Assembly (NCBI GenBank): GCA_035771175.1
Contig: CM069597.1
Location: forward strand, 47,561,991-47,625,990
Direction of reading: 5' to 3'
DNA length: 64,000 nt
From: Paratinospora sagittata
Lineage: Eukaryota; Streptophyta; Magnoliopsida; Ranunculales; Menispermaceae
The notes beneath the pieces were generated by a model. It ran no database searches. It saw only the letters and a program-made list of their open reading frames with translations, and had not been told where the DNA came from. Shown here one piece after another: positions 45,435 to 57,734 of this stretch (within the stretch, counting starts at the first letter, position 1; each line of letters opens with the position of its first letter). The position numbers were made by a program, and so were the translations under genes.

Positions 45435-45608
45435 TATACTACTGCTACTACTACTAGTGAAATTATCATGGTGGAACTGTGAATTAGACGTAAGATATGG
45501 TGAAGGAGGAAGATTAAGAGATTCAGTTTAACGTTGAGATGGAACAAGTACATGAAGATTGTTTCTTAGATGATGATAATGGTTTCATAATGCCTTATGT
45601 AGATGGTG

Positions 45609-47160
45609 ATCATTGTTGGACCTGTGATTGCATAGGAAAGAAAAAACAAAAGAAAAAAAGACACATAAAAAGACATTATAATACATCGACTTTCGACTTA
45701 AGTTTTACAAAATGCCTTTGACTTCAAGAATTACGAGTTTCACGCAGCTTGCCAAAAATCAGGTGGGGGAGAAATCGATGAGGCCCTGGGAGCAGTGTCT
45801 GAAGTACATCTCGCAGGAGGACCTAGTAGAGTTTTAAGAACCACTGATACTTTGGTTTTCTCCCGGACTGGTGTTGTGGCTCTCTTAGGAGCAACCAATG
45901 CTCGAGGTGGCTCAACAACATGAGCCTTGGCTTTCTCACTGGTCGTGGTGCCTGCGGCCGAGTCCTCTCCGCAACTGAACCTGCAACAACCTTCTCCACA
46001 ACTGAAGTCTTGCTTTTCCTCAACGCTAGCACCATGTGCCTGTCCGTCTCAGCTTGTTGTCTGGCTCTTGACTCCTCTTCTTCCCTAGCCTTTCGTGCTG
46101 CAATGCACTGAGGCAGAAGGAGCTAGTGAGTGAGATACAATGCAAAAAAAATTAAAAAATACCCCTACAACATTTGTGGCGCACAGTTTAAGGTTGACAA
46201 CATATGTTCCTTATGCGCCTTCTCAGCAACATCCTGCTGGCACTCAACTCGACAGCCAGCAAGAGAAAACTCAAGGCCACCTAGTTTAGCCCATTTCGAC
46301 CTCGTCGCTGTGCTAAAGTCCGCAAAAGAATGGAGCCGAGACGGATACCCCTCAGAAAACTTAGCAGAGGTGCCCTGAAATTCTGGCAAGACACCTCCGG
46401 GCAAAGCCGGTATAATGGAAAAATTGACAGAAGAAGAAGAACCTCCACATTCCCTTGATGAGCCCTCAACGTGGCTTCAGCAAATTGCTTCTCAGAATCG
46501 CCAAAGCCCATGTTAAGTCACGACATCTCTCAGCAAAAAATTCTTTGCAAGATGAACTTTCAACAGAACTCTCCCTGGCAGATCGCTTCTTCACCTCTTT
46601 CATATCCAACTATCAAGGAGGAAAAATATAGACAAGAGGCTCTGACCAACAATTCATTGGTCAGAGCCTGGGGGATAACTGTTGGACCTGTGATTGCATA
46701 GGAAAGAAAAGACAAAACAAAAGAAAACAAACATCGGGTCCCACATGTTTCATATAAAATAAATGACCTTTCAGAAAAGCAAACATCGGGATAACTGTTG
46801 GACCTGTGATTGCATAGGAAAGAAAAGACAAAACAAAAGAATACAAACATCGGGTCCCACATGTTTCATATAAAATAAATGACCTTTCAGAAAAGCAAAT
46901 GACAATTGACCTTTCAACATTATTTTATTCATAATCTTTTTCTATAAATAGGGGATCAGATTTTATTTCATTTCATTTAGATTTAAGTGATCATAAGTGT
47001 AAGATATGTAATCTACAGTTTATAGTGAATTTTTCTACAGTTCGCCCGTGACTGTTTCCCTCACATAGAGGGTTTTACCACCATATAAAATCTTCCTTTG
47101 TCTCTACTTTTTTATTTTTATTACTTTTTGGTGTTGGTCAAATTTTGCATCGACAATCAT
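45609..47160 (+). mobile_element. short non-autonomous LTR element (LARD/TRIM-like), same family as the solo LTR; 5-bp TSD
   Basis: ATCAT at 45609-45613 and 47156-47160 flanks 45614-47155 (1,542 bp), which begins TGTTGGACCTGTGATTGC and ends TTTTGCATCGACA. The right LTR is 46796-47155, preceded by an extra partial LTR copy at 46680-46795. A polypurine-like cctgggggataac lies just before 46680. The left LTR keeps only about 50 bases. The internal ~1 kb has short, more GC-rich open frames on both strands (for example 45823-46035 and 46165-46404, minus) with no recognised gag or pol domain. Confidence 0.8.
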
Positions 47161-47590
47161 GACACCCACCCTCTTACTCATCAATTTTCCATACATTTTT
47201 CTTTATCTTCATCTTGTTCTTTTGCTCCTCCTACCAATTCAGTTAAATTCTGCAAAAGCTGATGAAGAGAACGGTACAATACAAGGAAATGCAAAATAGA
47301 GTTACTAGGATATGAAGATGGATGCAAGTATGCAACAGAGCAAGCGCAACAACTATTTGTTTTATGGAGATCTCTATGAGCGACCAAATTGCTTCATTTG
47401 ATTCCATGGATGTAATGGAGGAACTTGGAGACATGGAGTGGCTTGGTACAGATGATATTTGGGGCCCTTATTTTTTGTTCCCTAACTAGGACAACGTAGA
47501 AGAAGAAGATCAACGTCAACAGAGAAGAGGAAGGTCAACAACAACAGAGGCTGCTAGATTTGTTCATGATGAGCCATGATATTTTTTCAA
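47161..47590 (+). pseudogene. decayed gene-like module, copy A (continues from about 45440)
   Basis: The sequence 45435-45608, joined across the LTR element to 47161-47590, matches 50060-50260 and 51260-51830. Copy A contains short plus-strand peptides such as EDCFLDDDNGFIMPYVDGDH (near 45552) and MSDQIASFDSMDVMEELGDM (near 47373). These are acidic and have no domain I recognise. No continuous frame links them. It may be a broken gene or merely a repeat; the family is unknown. Confidence 0.4.
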
Positions 47591-50500
47591 TTATTTGTTA
47601 TGTTTCTATTTATTTTTATTTTACTTTTTTTTGTTAATATTCATGTTTTTCAGTTGTTTTCTTGATATTTTAAATGTTTGTGCCTTTTATATTTCTTCTT
47701 TTATTTGTTTAGCCTATGCTTTCTTATATTTTTGTTTGCACTTTTCACTCAATTTTTATCTTTTATATTGTTTTACTTTTTTGGTTGTAGTTTTTTTATT
47801 ATATTTTATTTTCATTTTCTTATATTCTTTATAGATGTTTTGTTAATATTTTAATGTTTGCTCTTTTTATTTTTCTTCCTTTATTTGTTTTTAGCCTATG
47901 CTTTCTTATATTTTTGTTTGTAGTTTTTTTTTAACATATTCTATTTTCTTTTTTTTTGGTTAATATTCGTGTTTTTTATTGTTATTTTTTAGTAGTTTTG
48001 TTGATATTTTAAATGTTTGCTCTTTTATTTGTTTTAGTTATGCTTTTTATATTTTTGTTTGCATTTTTCACTCAATTTTTATCTTTTCTATCATTTTACT
48101 TTTTTGTTTGTAGTTTTTTAATGTATTTTATTTTTCTTTTTTTGTTAATATTCATGTTTTTTTTTATTGTTTTTTTAGTTGTTTTGTTGATAGTTTTAAT
48201 GTTTGTTCTTTTTATTTTTCTTCCTTTATTTGTTTTAAGTCTATGCTTTTTTTTTTTATATTTTTGTTTGCATTTTTACTCAATTTTTATCTTTTATATC
48301 TTTTTCGGTTTTTGTTTGTAGTTTTTTTAATATATTTTATTTTCCTTTTTTTGTTAATATTCATATTTTTTATTCTTATAGTTTTAGTTGTTTTGTTGAT
48401 ATTTAAATGTTTCCCCTTTTTATTTTCTTTCTTTATTTGTTTTAGCCTTTTTTTTGCATCTTTCACTCAATTTTTATCCTTTCTATTGTTTTACTTTTTT
48501 GTTTGTAGTTTTTATTTTAATTTATTTTATTTTTCTTTTTTGTTAATATACATGTTTTTTTATTGTTATTTTATGGTTGTTTTGTTGATATTTTAATGTT
48601 TGCTTTTTTTTCTTCCTTTAATTGTTTTAGCCAATGCTTTCTTTTATTTTTGTTTGTATTTTTCACTCAATTTTTTTTTATCTTTTCTATTGTTATACTT
48701 TTTTGTTAATACTCATGTTTTTTTTGTTATTTTTTAGTTGTTTTGTTGATATTTAAATGTTTGCTCTTTTTATTTTTCTTCTTTTATATGTTTTATTTTT
48801 TTTTTTTTTATCTTTTCTATCGTTTTACTTTTTTGTTTGTAGTTTTTCAATATATTTTATTTTCCATTTTTTGTTTATGTTCATATTTTTTATTGTCATT
48901 TTTTTAGTTGTTTTGTTGATATTTTAAATGTTTGCTCTTTTTAATTTTCTTCCTTTATTTGTTAAACCCATGCTTTCTTTTATTTTTGTTTGGATTTCTC
49001 ACTCAATTTTTATCTTTTCTATTATTGTTTGTAGTTTTTTTAATTTATTTTATTTTCATTTCTTTGTTAATATTCATGTTTTTTTGTTGTTATTTTTTTA
49101 GTTGTTTTGTTGATAATTTAAATGTTTCTCCTCTTTATTTTTCTTCCTTTATTTTTGTTTGCATTTTTTCAATCTTTTCTATTGATTAATTTTTTGTTTG
49201 TAGTTTTCTTGATATATTTTTCGTTCTTTTGGTTTTTTGGTTTTTGTTTTTCTTATATACTTGCCACTTTTCTTGTTTCATAAATTTTTAATTTGATCAT
49301 TTTTTGCCATTTTTTTTTTTGCTATGATTTTATGTTTTTTCTTTACCTTAATCAACTTTTTCTTTTTTATGATATTAAGGTTTTTTTCCCATTTAAACTT
49401 TTCTTGTTTCCTAAATTTTTAATTTGATTAGTTTTTGCCAACTTTTTTGTTATGGTTATGTTTCTACTTTTATTTATTTATTTATGATATTAAGGTTTTT
49501 TCCCCTGCATTATTTTTTGTTTTGCAGTTTTTTATACTTTCCTTATTTTTTATTTTTGTCCGGGCGTCTATTTTTTTTTTGTTAATTTCATGTTTTGTTA
49601 ATGTTTTTTTTTTGTTTTTTTATATTTCTATTTTTCATGTTTCGTTTTGTCAAATTTAGTAATTTGATTTTTCTTTAACCATCTTTTTCAATGTTTTTTT
49701 TTGTTGTTTTTAAAATTTTCTTTCTATTTTCTATACTTTTCATTCTCTATTTTTGTTAATATCTATGATTTTAAGTTTTTTTTTCCATTTATTCTTGCAA
49801 TAACTATTATTTCTTGCTTTTTGTCCATCCTTTTTTAAAAATTTTTATTTTACTTTTTTCACTTTTGCCTTTTTCTTCTTGTTGTTTAATTTATCTTTTT
49901 GGTTGCATTTTTCCTCTTTTTCTCATTTTTTTTTGGCCTCAGTTTTACCTTTTCCCTATTTATATCATTGTTTATATTTTCATGTGTGTTTCTTATTAGT
50001 TATTGCTTTAGCTAATATAGCTTTGCCAACACCTTACTTCCCTGGTGAGATTAGTCCAAACCCTAATAACTAATCATAGTGGAACTATGAATTGGATAAA
50101 TGATGTGCTAGAAGATCAAAAGAATGTGATTTAATGTTGAGACGAAACAAGTTCTTGAAGATCATTTCTTAGGGTATGTTTGGTTGGTGAGAAGATGATG
50201 AAGAAGAAGAAGATCAACATCAACAGAACCAAATGGTTCTCGATGAGCAAAGATGTTTTTTCAATTATTTGTTATGTTTCATGTTGCTTTTCTTTTCTTT
50301 TTGTTTTGTTAATATTTTTTTGTCATTTTTTATTTTTTCGGTTGTTTTCTTGATATTTTTAAATGTTGGCTCTTTTTTAATCTTCTTTTATTTGTTTTGC
50401 CTATCTATGCTTTCTTATATTTTTGTTTGCATAAACTCATTTTTTTATTTTTTCTATCATTTTTTTTTGTTTTTAGTTTTTTTGATACATTTTCTCCTTC

Positions 50501-51230
50501 TTGTTTTTGTTGGTGTTTTTGGGATATCCTTTCCTTAGCTTTATGTTTTTGTCCTCTTTTTTTTTTTGCCATTTTCCTTGTTTTTTTAATGTTTAATTTT
50601 TTATTTTTTGCCTTCTTTCTTGCTAAAGTTTTGTGTTTTTTCCATTCTTTTTATTTTCTTTATGTTTATTAACTTCTTTTTTTTTTCAAATATTTATGAT
50701 GTTAGGGTTTTTTTCCCCCATTTTCGGGATTTTTTACTTTTTTTTTGTAGTTTTTTGGGATATACTTTCCTTATTTTTCATTTTTTTTTACCATTTTTCA
50801 TGTTTTGTCAATGTTTGTAATTTGATTCTTCTTTAGCCATCTTTTTCAATGTTTTTTTTTTGGCTTTCACAATTTCTCTTTTTATTTTCTATACTTTTGT
50901 TCTCTTTTTTTTGTTAATATCTATGATCTTATGATTTTTTCCTTTTTTTTTTCTCTTGTTATTTACTAATTTATCTTTTTTGTTGACCATCCCCCTTTTT
51001 AAAATTTTATTTTACTTTTTCAGTTTTGCCTTTGCCTTTCTTCTTCTTTTTTGATTTTTCTTTTTTTGGTTTCCTTATATGTTTGTTGTTTAGTTTTTTT
51101 TGGTTGCATTTCCTCCCTATTATCCTCCATTTTTTCATTTGGTTTAAATTTTACATTTTCCCCATTTCTGTCATTTTTTATATTTTCATTTGTGTTTCTT
51201 ATTAGATTTATTGCTGCTAGCTAAATCCCC
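47590..51230. repeat. T-rich low-complexity periodic array (~3.6 kb)
   Basis: The plus strand is extremely T-rich. Variants of ttgttgatattttaaatgtttgctc recur about nine times between 47655 and 49120, spaced roughly 160-200 bp. Each is followed by tttatttttgtttgcatttttcactcaatttttatctttt. More diverged units continue to about 50040, and a second, shorter block lies at 50260-51230. The blocks are separated by the gene-like segment at 50040-50260. The many F/L-rich open frames here are composition artefacts. Confidence 0.8.
50040..50260 (+). pseudogene. decayed gene-like module, copy B
   Basis: Shares ggaactatgaattgg, gaagaagaagatcaacatcaacag and ttttttcaattatttgttatgttt with copy A and/or copy C. 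No usable frame. Confidence 0.4.
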
Positions 51231-51239
51231 CTACTTCCC

Positions 51240-51830
51240 TTGTGAGATTAATCCAAACCCCAATAGCTATCACAGTGGAATTGTAAATTGGATAAATGAT
51301 ATGGTGATATGGTGAAGGAGGAAGATCAAGAGATATTGATGTTGATAATGGTTTCGTAGGGTCTTACGGAGATGATTATCATGACTCCTCTCCTCTCTTT
51401 ACTTGCCTTACATTTTTCATCTTCATCTTCATCGTGTTCTTCTGCCACTGCTACCAATTCAGTTAAATACTCATCTTCTTTATCTTCTTCTTCTCCTCCT
51501 TTTCTTTATCTTCTTCTTCTTCTCCTATTTCTTTGGCTGCCAAGTCAAGGAAATGAAGATTCAGAGTTACCAGGGTCTTAAGATGAAAGCAACGGAGCAA
51601 TCGCAACAACAAGAAGCTTTGTTGTGGTCAGATACTGCGGATATCTTTATGAGTAGCCAAATTGATTTATTAGAAGAGTGCATGGATGATATTGCCTTCT
51701 TTTTTTTTATCTCTAACTAGGACAACCTAGAAAAAGACGATGATGAAGAAGAAGAAGATCAACATCAATAGAGGCTGCAAAGAATGGTTGTAATTTGATT
51801 CTTCTTTTACCAACTATTTTCCATAGATTT
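51240..51830 (+). pseudogene. decayed gene-like module, copy C
   Basis: Matches the flanks and body of copy A. Shared strings include ggtgaaggaggaagat, gataatggttt, tcatcttcatc, ctaccaattcagttaaat, caagtcaaggaaatg-like sequence, agcaatcgcaacaac-like sequence and ctctaactaggacaac-like sequence. A short acidic peptide MSSQIDLLEECMDDIAF (near 51650) corresponds to MSDQIASFDSMDVMEEL in copy A. No continuous open frame. Confidence 0.45.
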
Positions 51831-54800
51831 TTGCTACATTTTAATGTATTTCTTATTCTTCTATTTTCGTTACTTTTTTTTGTCTTGTTTTAGTTCATAT
51901 TTATGTTATTTAGGCTTTTTAAAATTTTATTGTTATTAGTTACTAATTTTTCTTACTTTTGTTCATTTTTTAATCTAGTTTTCCCCCTTTCTCTTTTCTT
52001 GATTATTTTCTTTGTTGTTATTTTTGTTGTCATGTTCTTATATCTTCTTGTTGTTGGGGATGGGGGTTGCCTCCTTTGGCAGTAGGGTGGTGTGTGTGTG
52101 TGACACTCACAAATACAAAAGCCCTCCTCACTGTGAAGGGTGAGGAGTGGGTAAACTACGGGTACATAGCACCCCATGGCATGTATGACATACGAGGATA
52201 TTAGAGTCCCTTTGCAGTGGTTTATGGTCCATGTGTGGATTTAACGAAATTAGAGAAAATTTGAAGTAAATGTAAGATGATACGAAGAATCATTGTTATC
52301 AAAGACATAATTACTACCTCGGTTTATGTTACACAGGGATCTTAGGGGGAAAATGTTTGAATCTGTTTGCTTATCATTGGGGAATTGTCATCTCATTCAT
52401 AAATAGATTGTAGAGATGATTATTGAAATAGTCCAAATCTCCTATGTTTTGCCAAAGTTCGTGTTTTTTGTTTATCACAAGATCATTATAGTTCATAATC
52501 TTGCCAGCATGTAGTGCTCCAACTTCATCCACCACTTAATCAAGAAATTTGAAACACACATTGGTGATTATTAGTTATATAATCAGGACTGATTTCACAT
52601 GCTATACTATAGTTGCTTGTGTTGAAGTTGATATTCATATTCAACTTCAATTTAAATTTTATTTATGCAATGAAAATGGATACAATCCACGTAAAACTTC
52701 CGTGGGAATTATTGAAAATCTTGAAAAGCTTGAAACATTTTATATATGTTCTGTGGCGGTGAAATTTTTTCTGGTAAGTGAGATTGAAAAATTGCTATTT
52801 ACTTCCCAATGGGTTGTTATGCCAAATTCCATCACAAGTTAACTACTTTCTAGATCACTTTGCAAGAAAATTTCAGATAACTCTTCTATCTCTTCACAAG
52901 CTTGGTTTTACAATAGTTGGGATCCTTCCTGACAGCTTATATACTGCTTAAGCTTGGAAACGAAAACTTTCAGAAACCATTTTTCATTTGTTTATGTTTG
53001 TTGTATTAAATTCATCATTTATTATTTTGAAGAAGCAAAGACCTCTCTTTCAGAAGCTTGGTTAACTGGATAGGATGATCGATTTCCAATCAAAAGATAT
53101 GTGTTTTTTCAATTAATGTGGGATCAAATATGCTATGGGCATAATGGCCTCTTTCAGATGGTTGAGAATCTAATATGTTCCTTACATGCAAAAGGATGGT
53201 ATCTCATTGTCACGATGTTAATTATTTGGGACTTGGTACCATCTCTAGTAGATTAGTGTTAGATAGGTTATGATGGCTCATGTGCTTTTAGGTAGAACCC
53301 ACAAGGTCCATAAGTGGCTCCTGTTTTTATGTTTCAGCTACTGCCAAATGTGCAGCATTTACTGCAACACCGGAACATGATCCTATTGGATGACCTATCA
53401 CCATCTGATGGAAGTGTCATAGAAACATTCTAGACCTCTCAAGCCTTAGCGTTTGGTGGTTTTTATTGCTCATAAACATTGGATCTTGCAAATTTAGAGT
53501 GGAAAGCATTGCTGACCAACATAGTTGTGCATATCGACAGACCTAAAATAACATTGACAGAGATGATTAAGACAAATATATTTACTCATCAAATAATTTC
53601 CGACTTAACCCTCGAGTGGAGGAAGCAAACTCATGTTGGATTGGTGACAGATCCTTCATTTTACTGGCTTGCGAAAAACAGAGTCAGCTAATATTTCCAG
53701 TGCTTTATTATTATTTTTTTCTATCAATTTATAAAAATACATGGTAGACGTTCTTAGTTCTCATGTGGTGCTTCTATATGCTAGACGTTCCCATGTTGGA
53801 GAAAGGGTAGCATGTGATATTGGCTGTGTTACAAATTTACTGCCCACATGAACCTCCTATTGAAGCCTTTGAACCCTTATATTGTGCAGTTGAGGCTAAC
53901 TCTTGAAGAGACTTCCTTTTGGTGTGAAATTGAAGTGAAGAGAATGTGTTATATGTCTATGCTAGCTCACATTTTTACCCACTTTTACATATTTTAGTTC
54001 TCCTGGTTTTGTAGCCCCAAAATTTCACTGATCTTCACAGTTTCCTAATCCTTTTGTTTGAATGCTTTTGTATATATGTCAGACAAGTAGCAGAAATTAG
54101 CACATAAGCATTGACTGTTAAGTATGGTTGCTAATTTTTAATTTTTTTACTTATACTTTTAGTTATTGACATGGTTCATTGTTTACTATTATTTGAACCC
54201 GTCCAGAACAATAATTATTGTGGAGAATAACTACTTGTGTAGTTCTGTTATGAAACACAGTTGTTGGTTCAACTGAAACTCCTTTTGTTGCTCACTAGAA
54301 TTTTATTGCTTGATGATACTCAATGGTTGACTGGATCTAGTAGTCCAACGATGATCTGTGCTAGATCATTGCTTTATGCCATTGAAACACTTGATGGAGT
54401 GGAGAGAGGAAAATTTTGGTTTTTGGTTGAGATTAAAAAAGAGAAAAGAGAGAGAAATGAGAGACAAGTCAAATGACAAAAAAGAAAAAGAATAAAAGAA
54501 AAGAAAAAGAAATAAGTTGTTGGACTTGCCAACAAGTGGTAGCTAACTTGGAAGTAGTTTTACCATCTCAGTACTGTTGGTATGTTCTACCATTCTTATA
54601 ATGCCCTTTATGGGCTTACAACGATAACGACGGTCTTTATAGCATAATTTCTAGTATCACCTTAATATCAATTTCATGCTTTATCTATGTTCAGTTATTT
54701 TGCCATTTCTAAGCCTGTCTATCGATTATGTTATGCTGGATTACAGTCAATGTAGGAGTGGTCAGATCATAGACCACTGGATTCTGTCACAACCTGACCT

Positions 54801-56069
54801 TGATGGTTGGGGTGTCTAAATACAATATCACTACTACTTAGGTTAGACATGGTTTGAACTCTTTTGAACTTTGAATTGGATTGGGATCTAATGATCCAAC
54901 TTGCTTGAATCACCCTTCCAAATGTAATTGAGATCACTTTTGAAAATTATATGTTTGCAAACAGTCATTATATTAGGAAAATGTCGCTACATGTTAATGT
55001 TTCTTTAATTTTGTCATAATATTCACCGAGTAATATGAGGTGAAGCCAAAGGCATCACATTATTCTCAGGCATTCTCTATTGGAACCCTGTAAGATGGCC
55101 GTGTTCTTTTTTTTTTGGATAGCTTTCCATCAAAATATTTGGGATTATTCACATTGATCTAATTGGGCCTGATGGTCAACTATCCAATAGTTTATCCGTA
55201 AAGAACTCTACATTCAACCTTTTATCTAATGCATTCAAAATCTGGGCCATACCAAATATCATATATCAAGATCATTGAATTTGTCTCCCCACATATCAAA
55301 AACATGAACTTTTGGATGATTTAGGAGAAATCATAGAATTATGCTTTTTCAGTTGTTACACTTAAGCATATTGAGTTCTGCTTGCTGGTTTGTCCCAACA
55401 AATCAGTTTGATAACGATTCTATTAGTGTCTGCTCAAGCCGGCTCTGAAACGTTCTACCTAATTCTGACACCTTCACTATGTCCCAAATGAGGCAGTTGT
55501 GTAGGAGGTGCATTTATCTTGCTAGTGGTAATGTAATGGAGGAGTTCTCAGGGAATATTCTCTAAAATCTTCCTTTCTTTCACAGCATGACAACGAGGAA
55601 TTGGCAAATCACAAAAAATTCGTACATAAGAGTCTTTAATTTCTTTATTGCTACTGCTTTTGTTTTATTTTCTTGGGCTAAGATGTGGAGGAACAGGGAA
55701 TGGCAAGTATGCCCAGCATCATCCTGTCCCGTTTAGCAGGTTCTTTCTTCCACCACCATCTCCTGCCGCGTCTCCCACTCGGGAAGGTCACACTTGGCAC
55801 GTAGCGCTCTTCTAGCGTCTCTTTCGTGGCTTTGCTATGCATGATCCATATGTGAAACATTTCCAACAGACCCTTTTATGGCAGGTAAAATTAGCTCCTA
55901 TCTTTGCCTTCATTTCTCTGTCTTCTAGCACCATCAAGACAAAGTTTGTCTGTTATGAAAGTGACTTGACAATATTACAGATGCAGCAGAACTCAAATGC
56001 ACTGTGCAAGAAAGGGGTTGCTATAGAATCAATCTTGTATGGTATTTCCTTTCAATTATTGATTGACCA
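51831..56069. other. intergenic region, no gene identified
   Basis: Less extreme in composition than the T-rich array. It has several short plus-strand frames (52549-52842, 53479-53691, 55837-56097) that I cannot assign to any family and that have no clear splice links. It could be a decayed gene or a non-coding transcript; nothing decides this by eye. Confidence 0.5.
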
Positions 56070-56880
56070 AACTCTATTTGGACCAGCATGCACTTGATTA
56101 TACAGAGAAGGGAGCTGTTAAAATCACCCGATCAATCTTTTCTGTCCACCCACCTAAATTAAAAAATAACCTTACGAGAAATTATTAAAATAGACATAAA
56201 AACTATCCTACCTTCATAGTCTCTCTTCACCCGTTCATTTTTCAATCATAAAGCCTTAGCTTTAGTTATAAAAATGAAGAAATCTTCACTTTTATAACTC
56301 TATTTGGACCAGCATGCACTTGATTATACAGAGAAGGGAGCTGTTAAAATCACCCGATCAATCTTTTCTGTCCACCCACCTAAATTAAAAAATAACCTTA
56401 CGAAAAATTATTAAAATAGACATAAAAATTATCTTACCTTCATAGTCTCTCTTCACCCGTTTATTTTTCAACCATAAAGCCTTAGTTTTAGTTATAAAAA
56501 TAAAGAAATCTTTACTTTTATAAGTTGGATGTTTTGTGTTATTTGTTCATTTCTACTCAAATTTAGACTCAAAATCATAAAAAATTAAAATGGAACGGAG
56601 AAAGAGTTTTGAAATTTTTTTTGTCGGTCGTAATGACCTGGCTAGCCTTTTGGTAGAAATGAATAAATAACATAAAATTCAACTTATAATTTATAAAAGT
56701 GAAGATTTTTTTATTTTTATAATTAAAGTTGGTGGGTGAGGAAAAAATTAGAGAGTGTGAGAGTTTTTATATGCCTATTTTAATAATTTTTTATAAAATA
56801 ATTTTTTATTTTTTATTTTTTAATTTAGGTGGGGTAGAAAGAGATGATTGAGTGGGTGATTTTAGCATTTTTTTATAGAG
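56070..56880. repeat. 226-bp tandem duplication plus inverted copy (foldback-like)
   Basis: The unit starting aactctatttggaccagc at 56070 is repeated at 56296, 226 bp later. A reverse-complement version follows at about 56690-56875: ggtgggtgag, atgcctattttaataattt and atttaggtgggg match the complement of acccacctaaat and aaattattaaaatagaca. The outer strings tgttaaaatcacccgatca and tgattgagtgggtgatttta are inverted partners. This may be a MITE-type element with an internally duplicated left arm. Confidence 0.75.
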
Positions 56881-57682
56881 AATTCTATAGGGTGTTGTCT
56901 TTAAGCATATTTCACCATGGGCTTGGAAAGCTTTTACACCTGATGTGCTGTTCATAAACTCCATCTATGCATCATCTAGAATATGTTCCAATGAAAATAT
57001 TGGCTAGAAACTACCAATCATACAACTTGTTCTTTAAATATCTGCACACATCAATATATAAATACATATATAGAGAGAATAGGATGACAAAATAAAACCA
57101 CAGTGACGAGGTCTCCTGTTCTGAGGTCAACAACAGAGGAAATGAAGTGAATTTTAGTATGAACTATGGGAATGACACATGAAACTTGTTTATCTAATAG
57201 TACTATTTACTTCTACCTTTCTTTCTTTTGTTTTCTTTTGACTGAGATTGTTCAGAAGGGTTGAGTTGATTGATTTCATGGTTCTGAAGCTATTTTTGGC
57301 TACAAAGCAAAGGAGTTGCCCAGACCCCTGTACTTAAAAGGTTCTTAGTCACCTGAAAGCCACTTGCAGTGATGTTGTTGGAGTCCTCAGCCTTTTTTTT
57401 TTTGGTTTGTTTGTTTCTCTCCAACTTCAAATGTTGGGGTTCAGTATTGTTGGATGTGTGTGGTACGTATACATCTAATGATGTTGGGCGTTAACTTTGG
57501 GTGATGGGTGTTGATTTTAGCCGACGGAACGTGTTTTATTTTTATGTTTCCAAGTTTTCATATTACAAACAAATTGAATGTCAGCATCAATTTAATATCC
57601 TCTTGTCTCCGTTGGAAGGTTTTCAATAAAGAGAGGCTTTAATGCTTTTGAGTTGATAAAAAAAATCACATTACATATTGTA

Positions 57683-57734
<52 letters not shown>

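Noticed and set aside
45823..46511. Possible protein-coding gene within the short LTR element
   Set aside because: Frames occur on both strands, overlap one another, and show no gag, pol or host domain I can name; kept only as part of the element.
47595..50836. Many open frames encoding F/L-rich, apparently membrane-spanning proteins
   Set aside because: They arise from T-rich sequence: TTT/TTA/CTT codons give F and L and few stops. Frames overlap, recur with the repeat unit and lack any domain.
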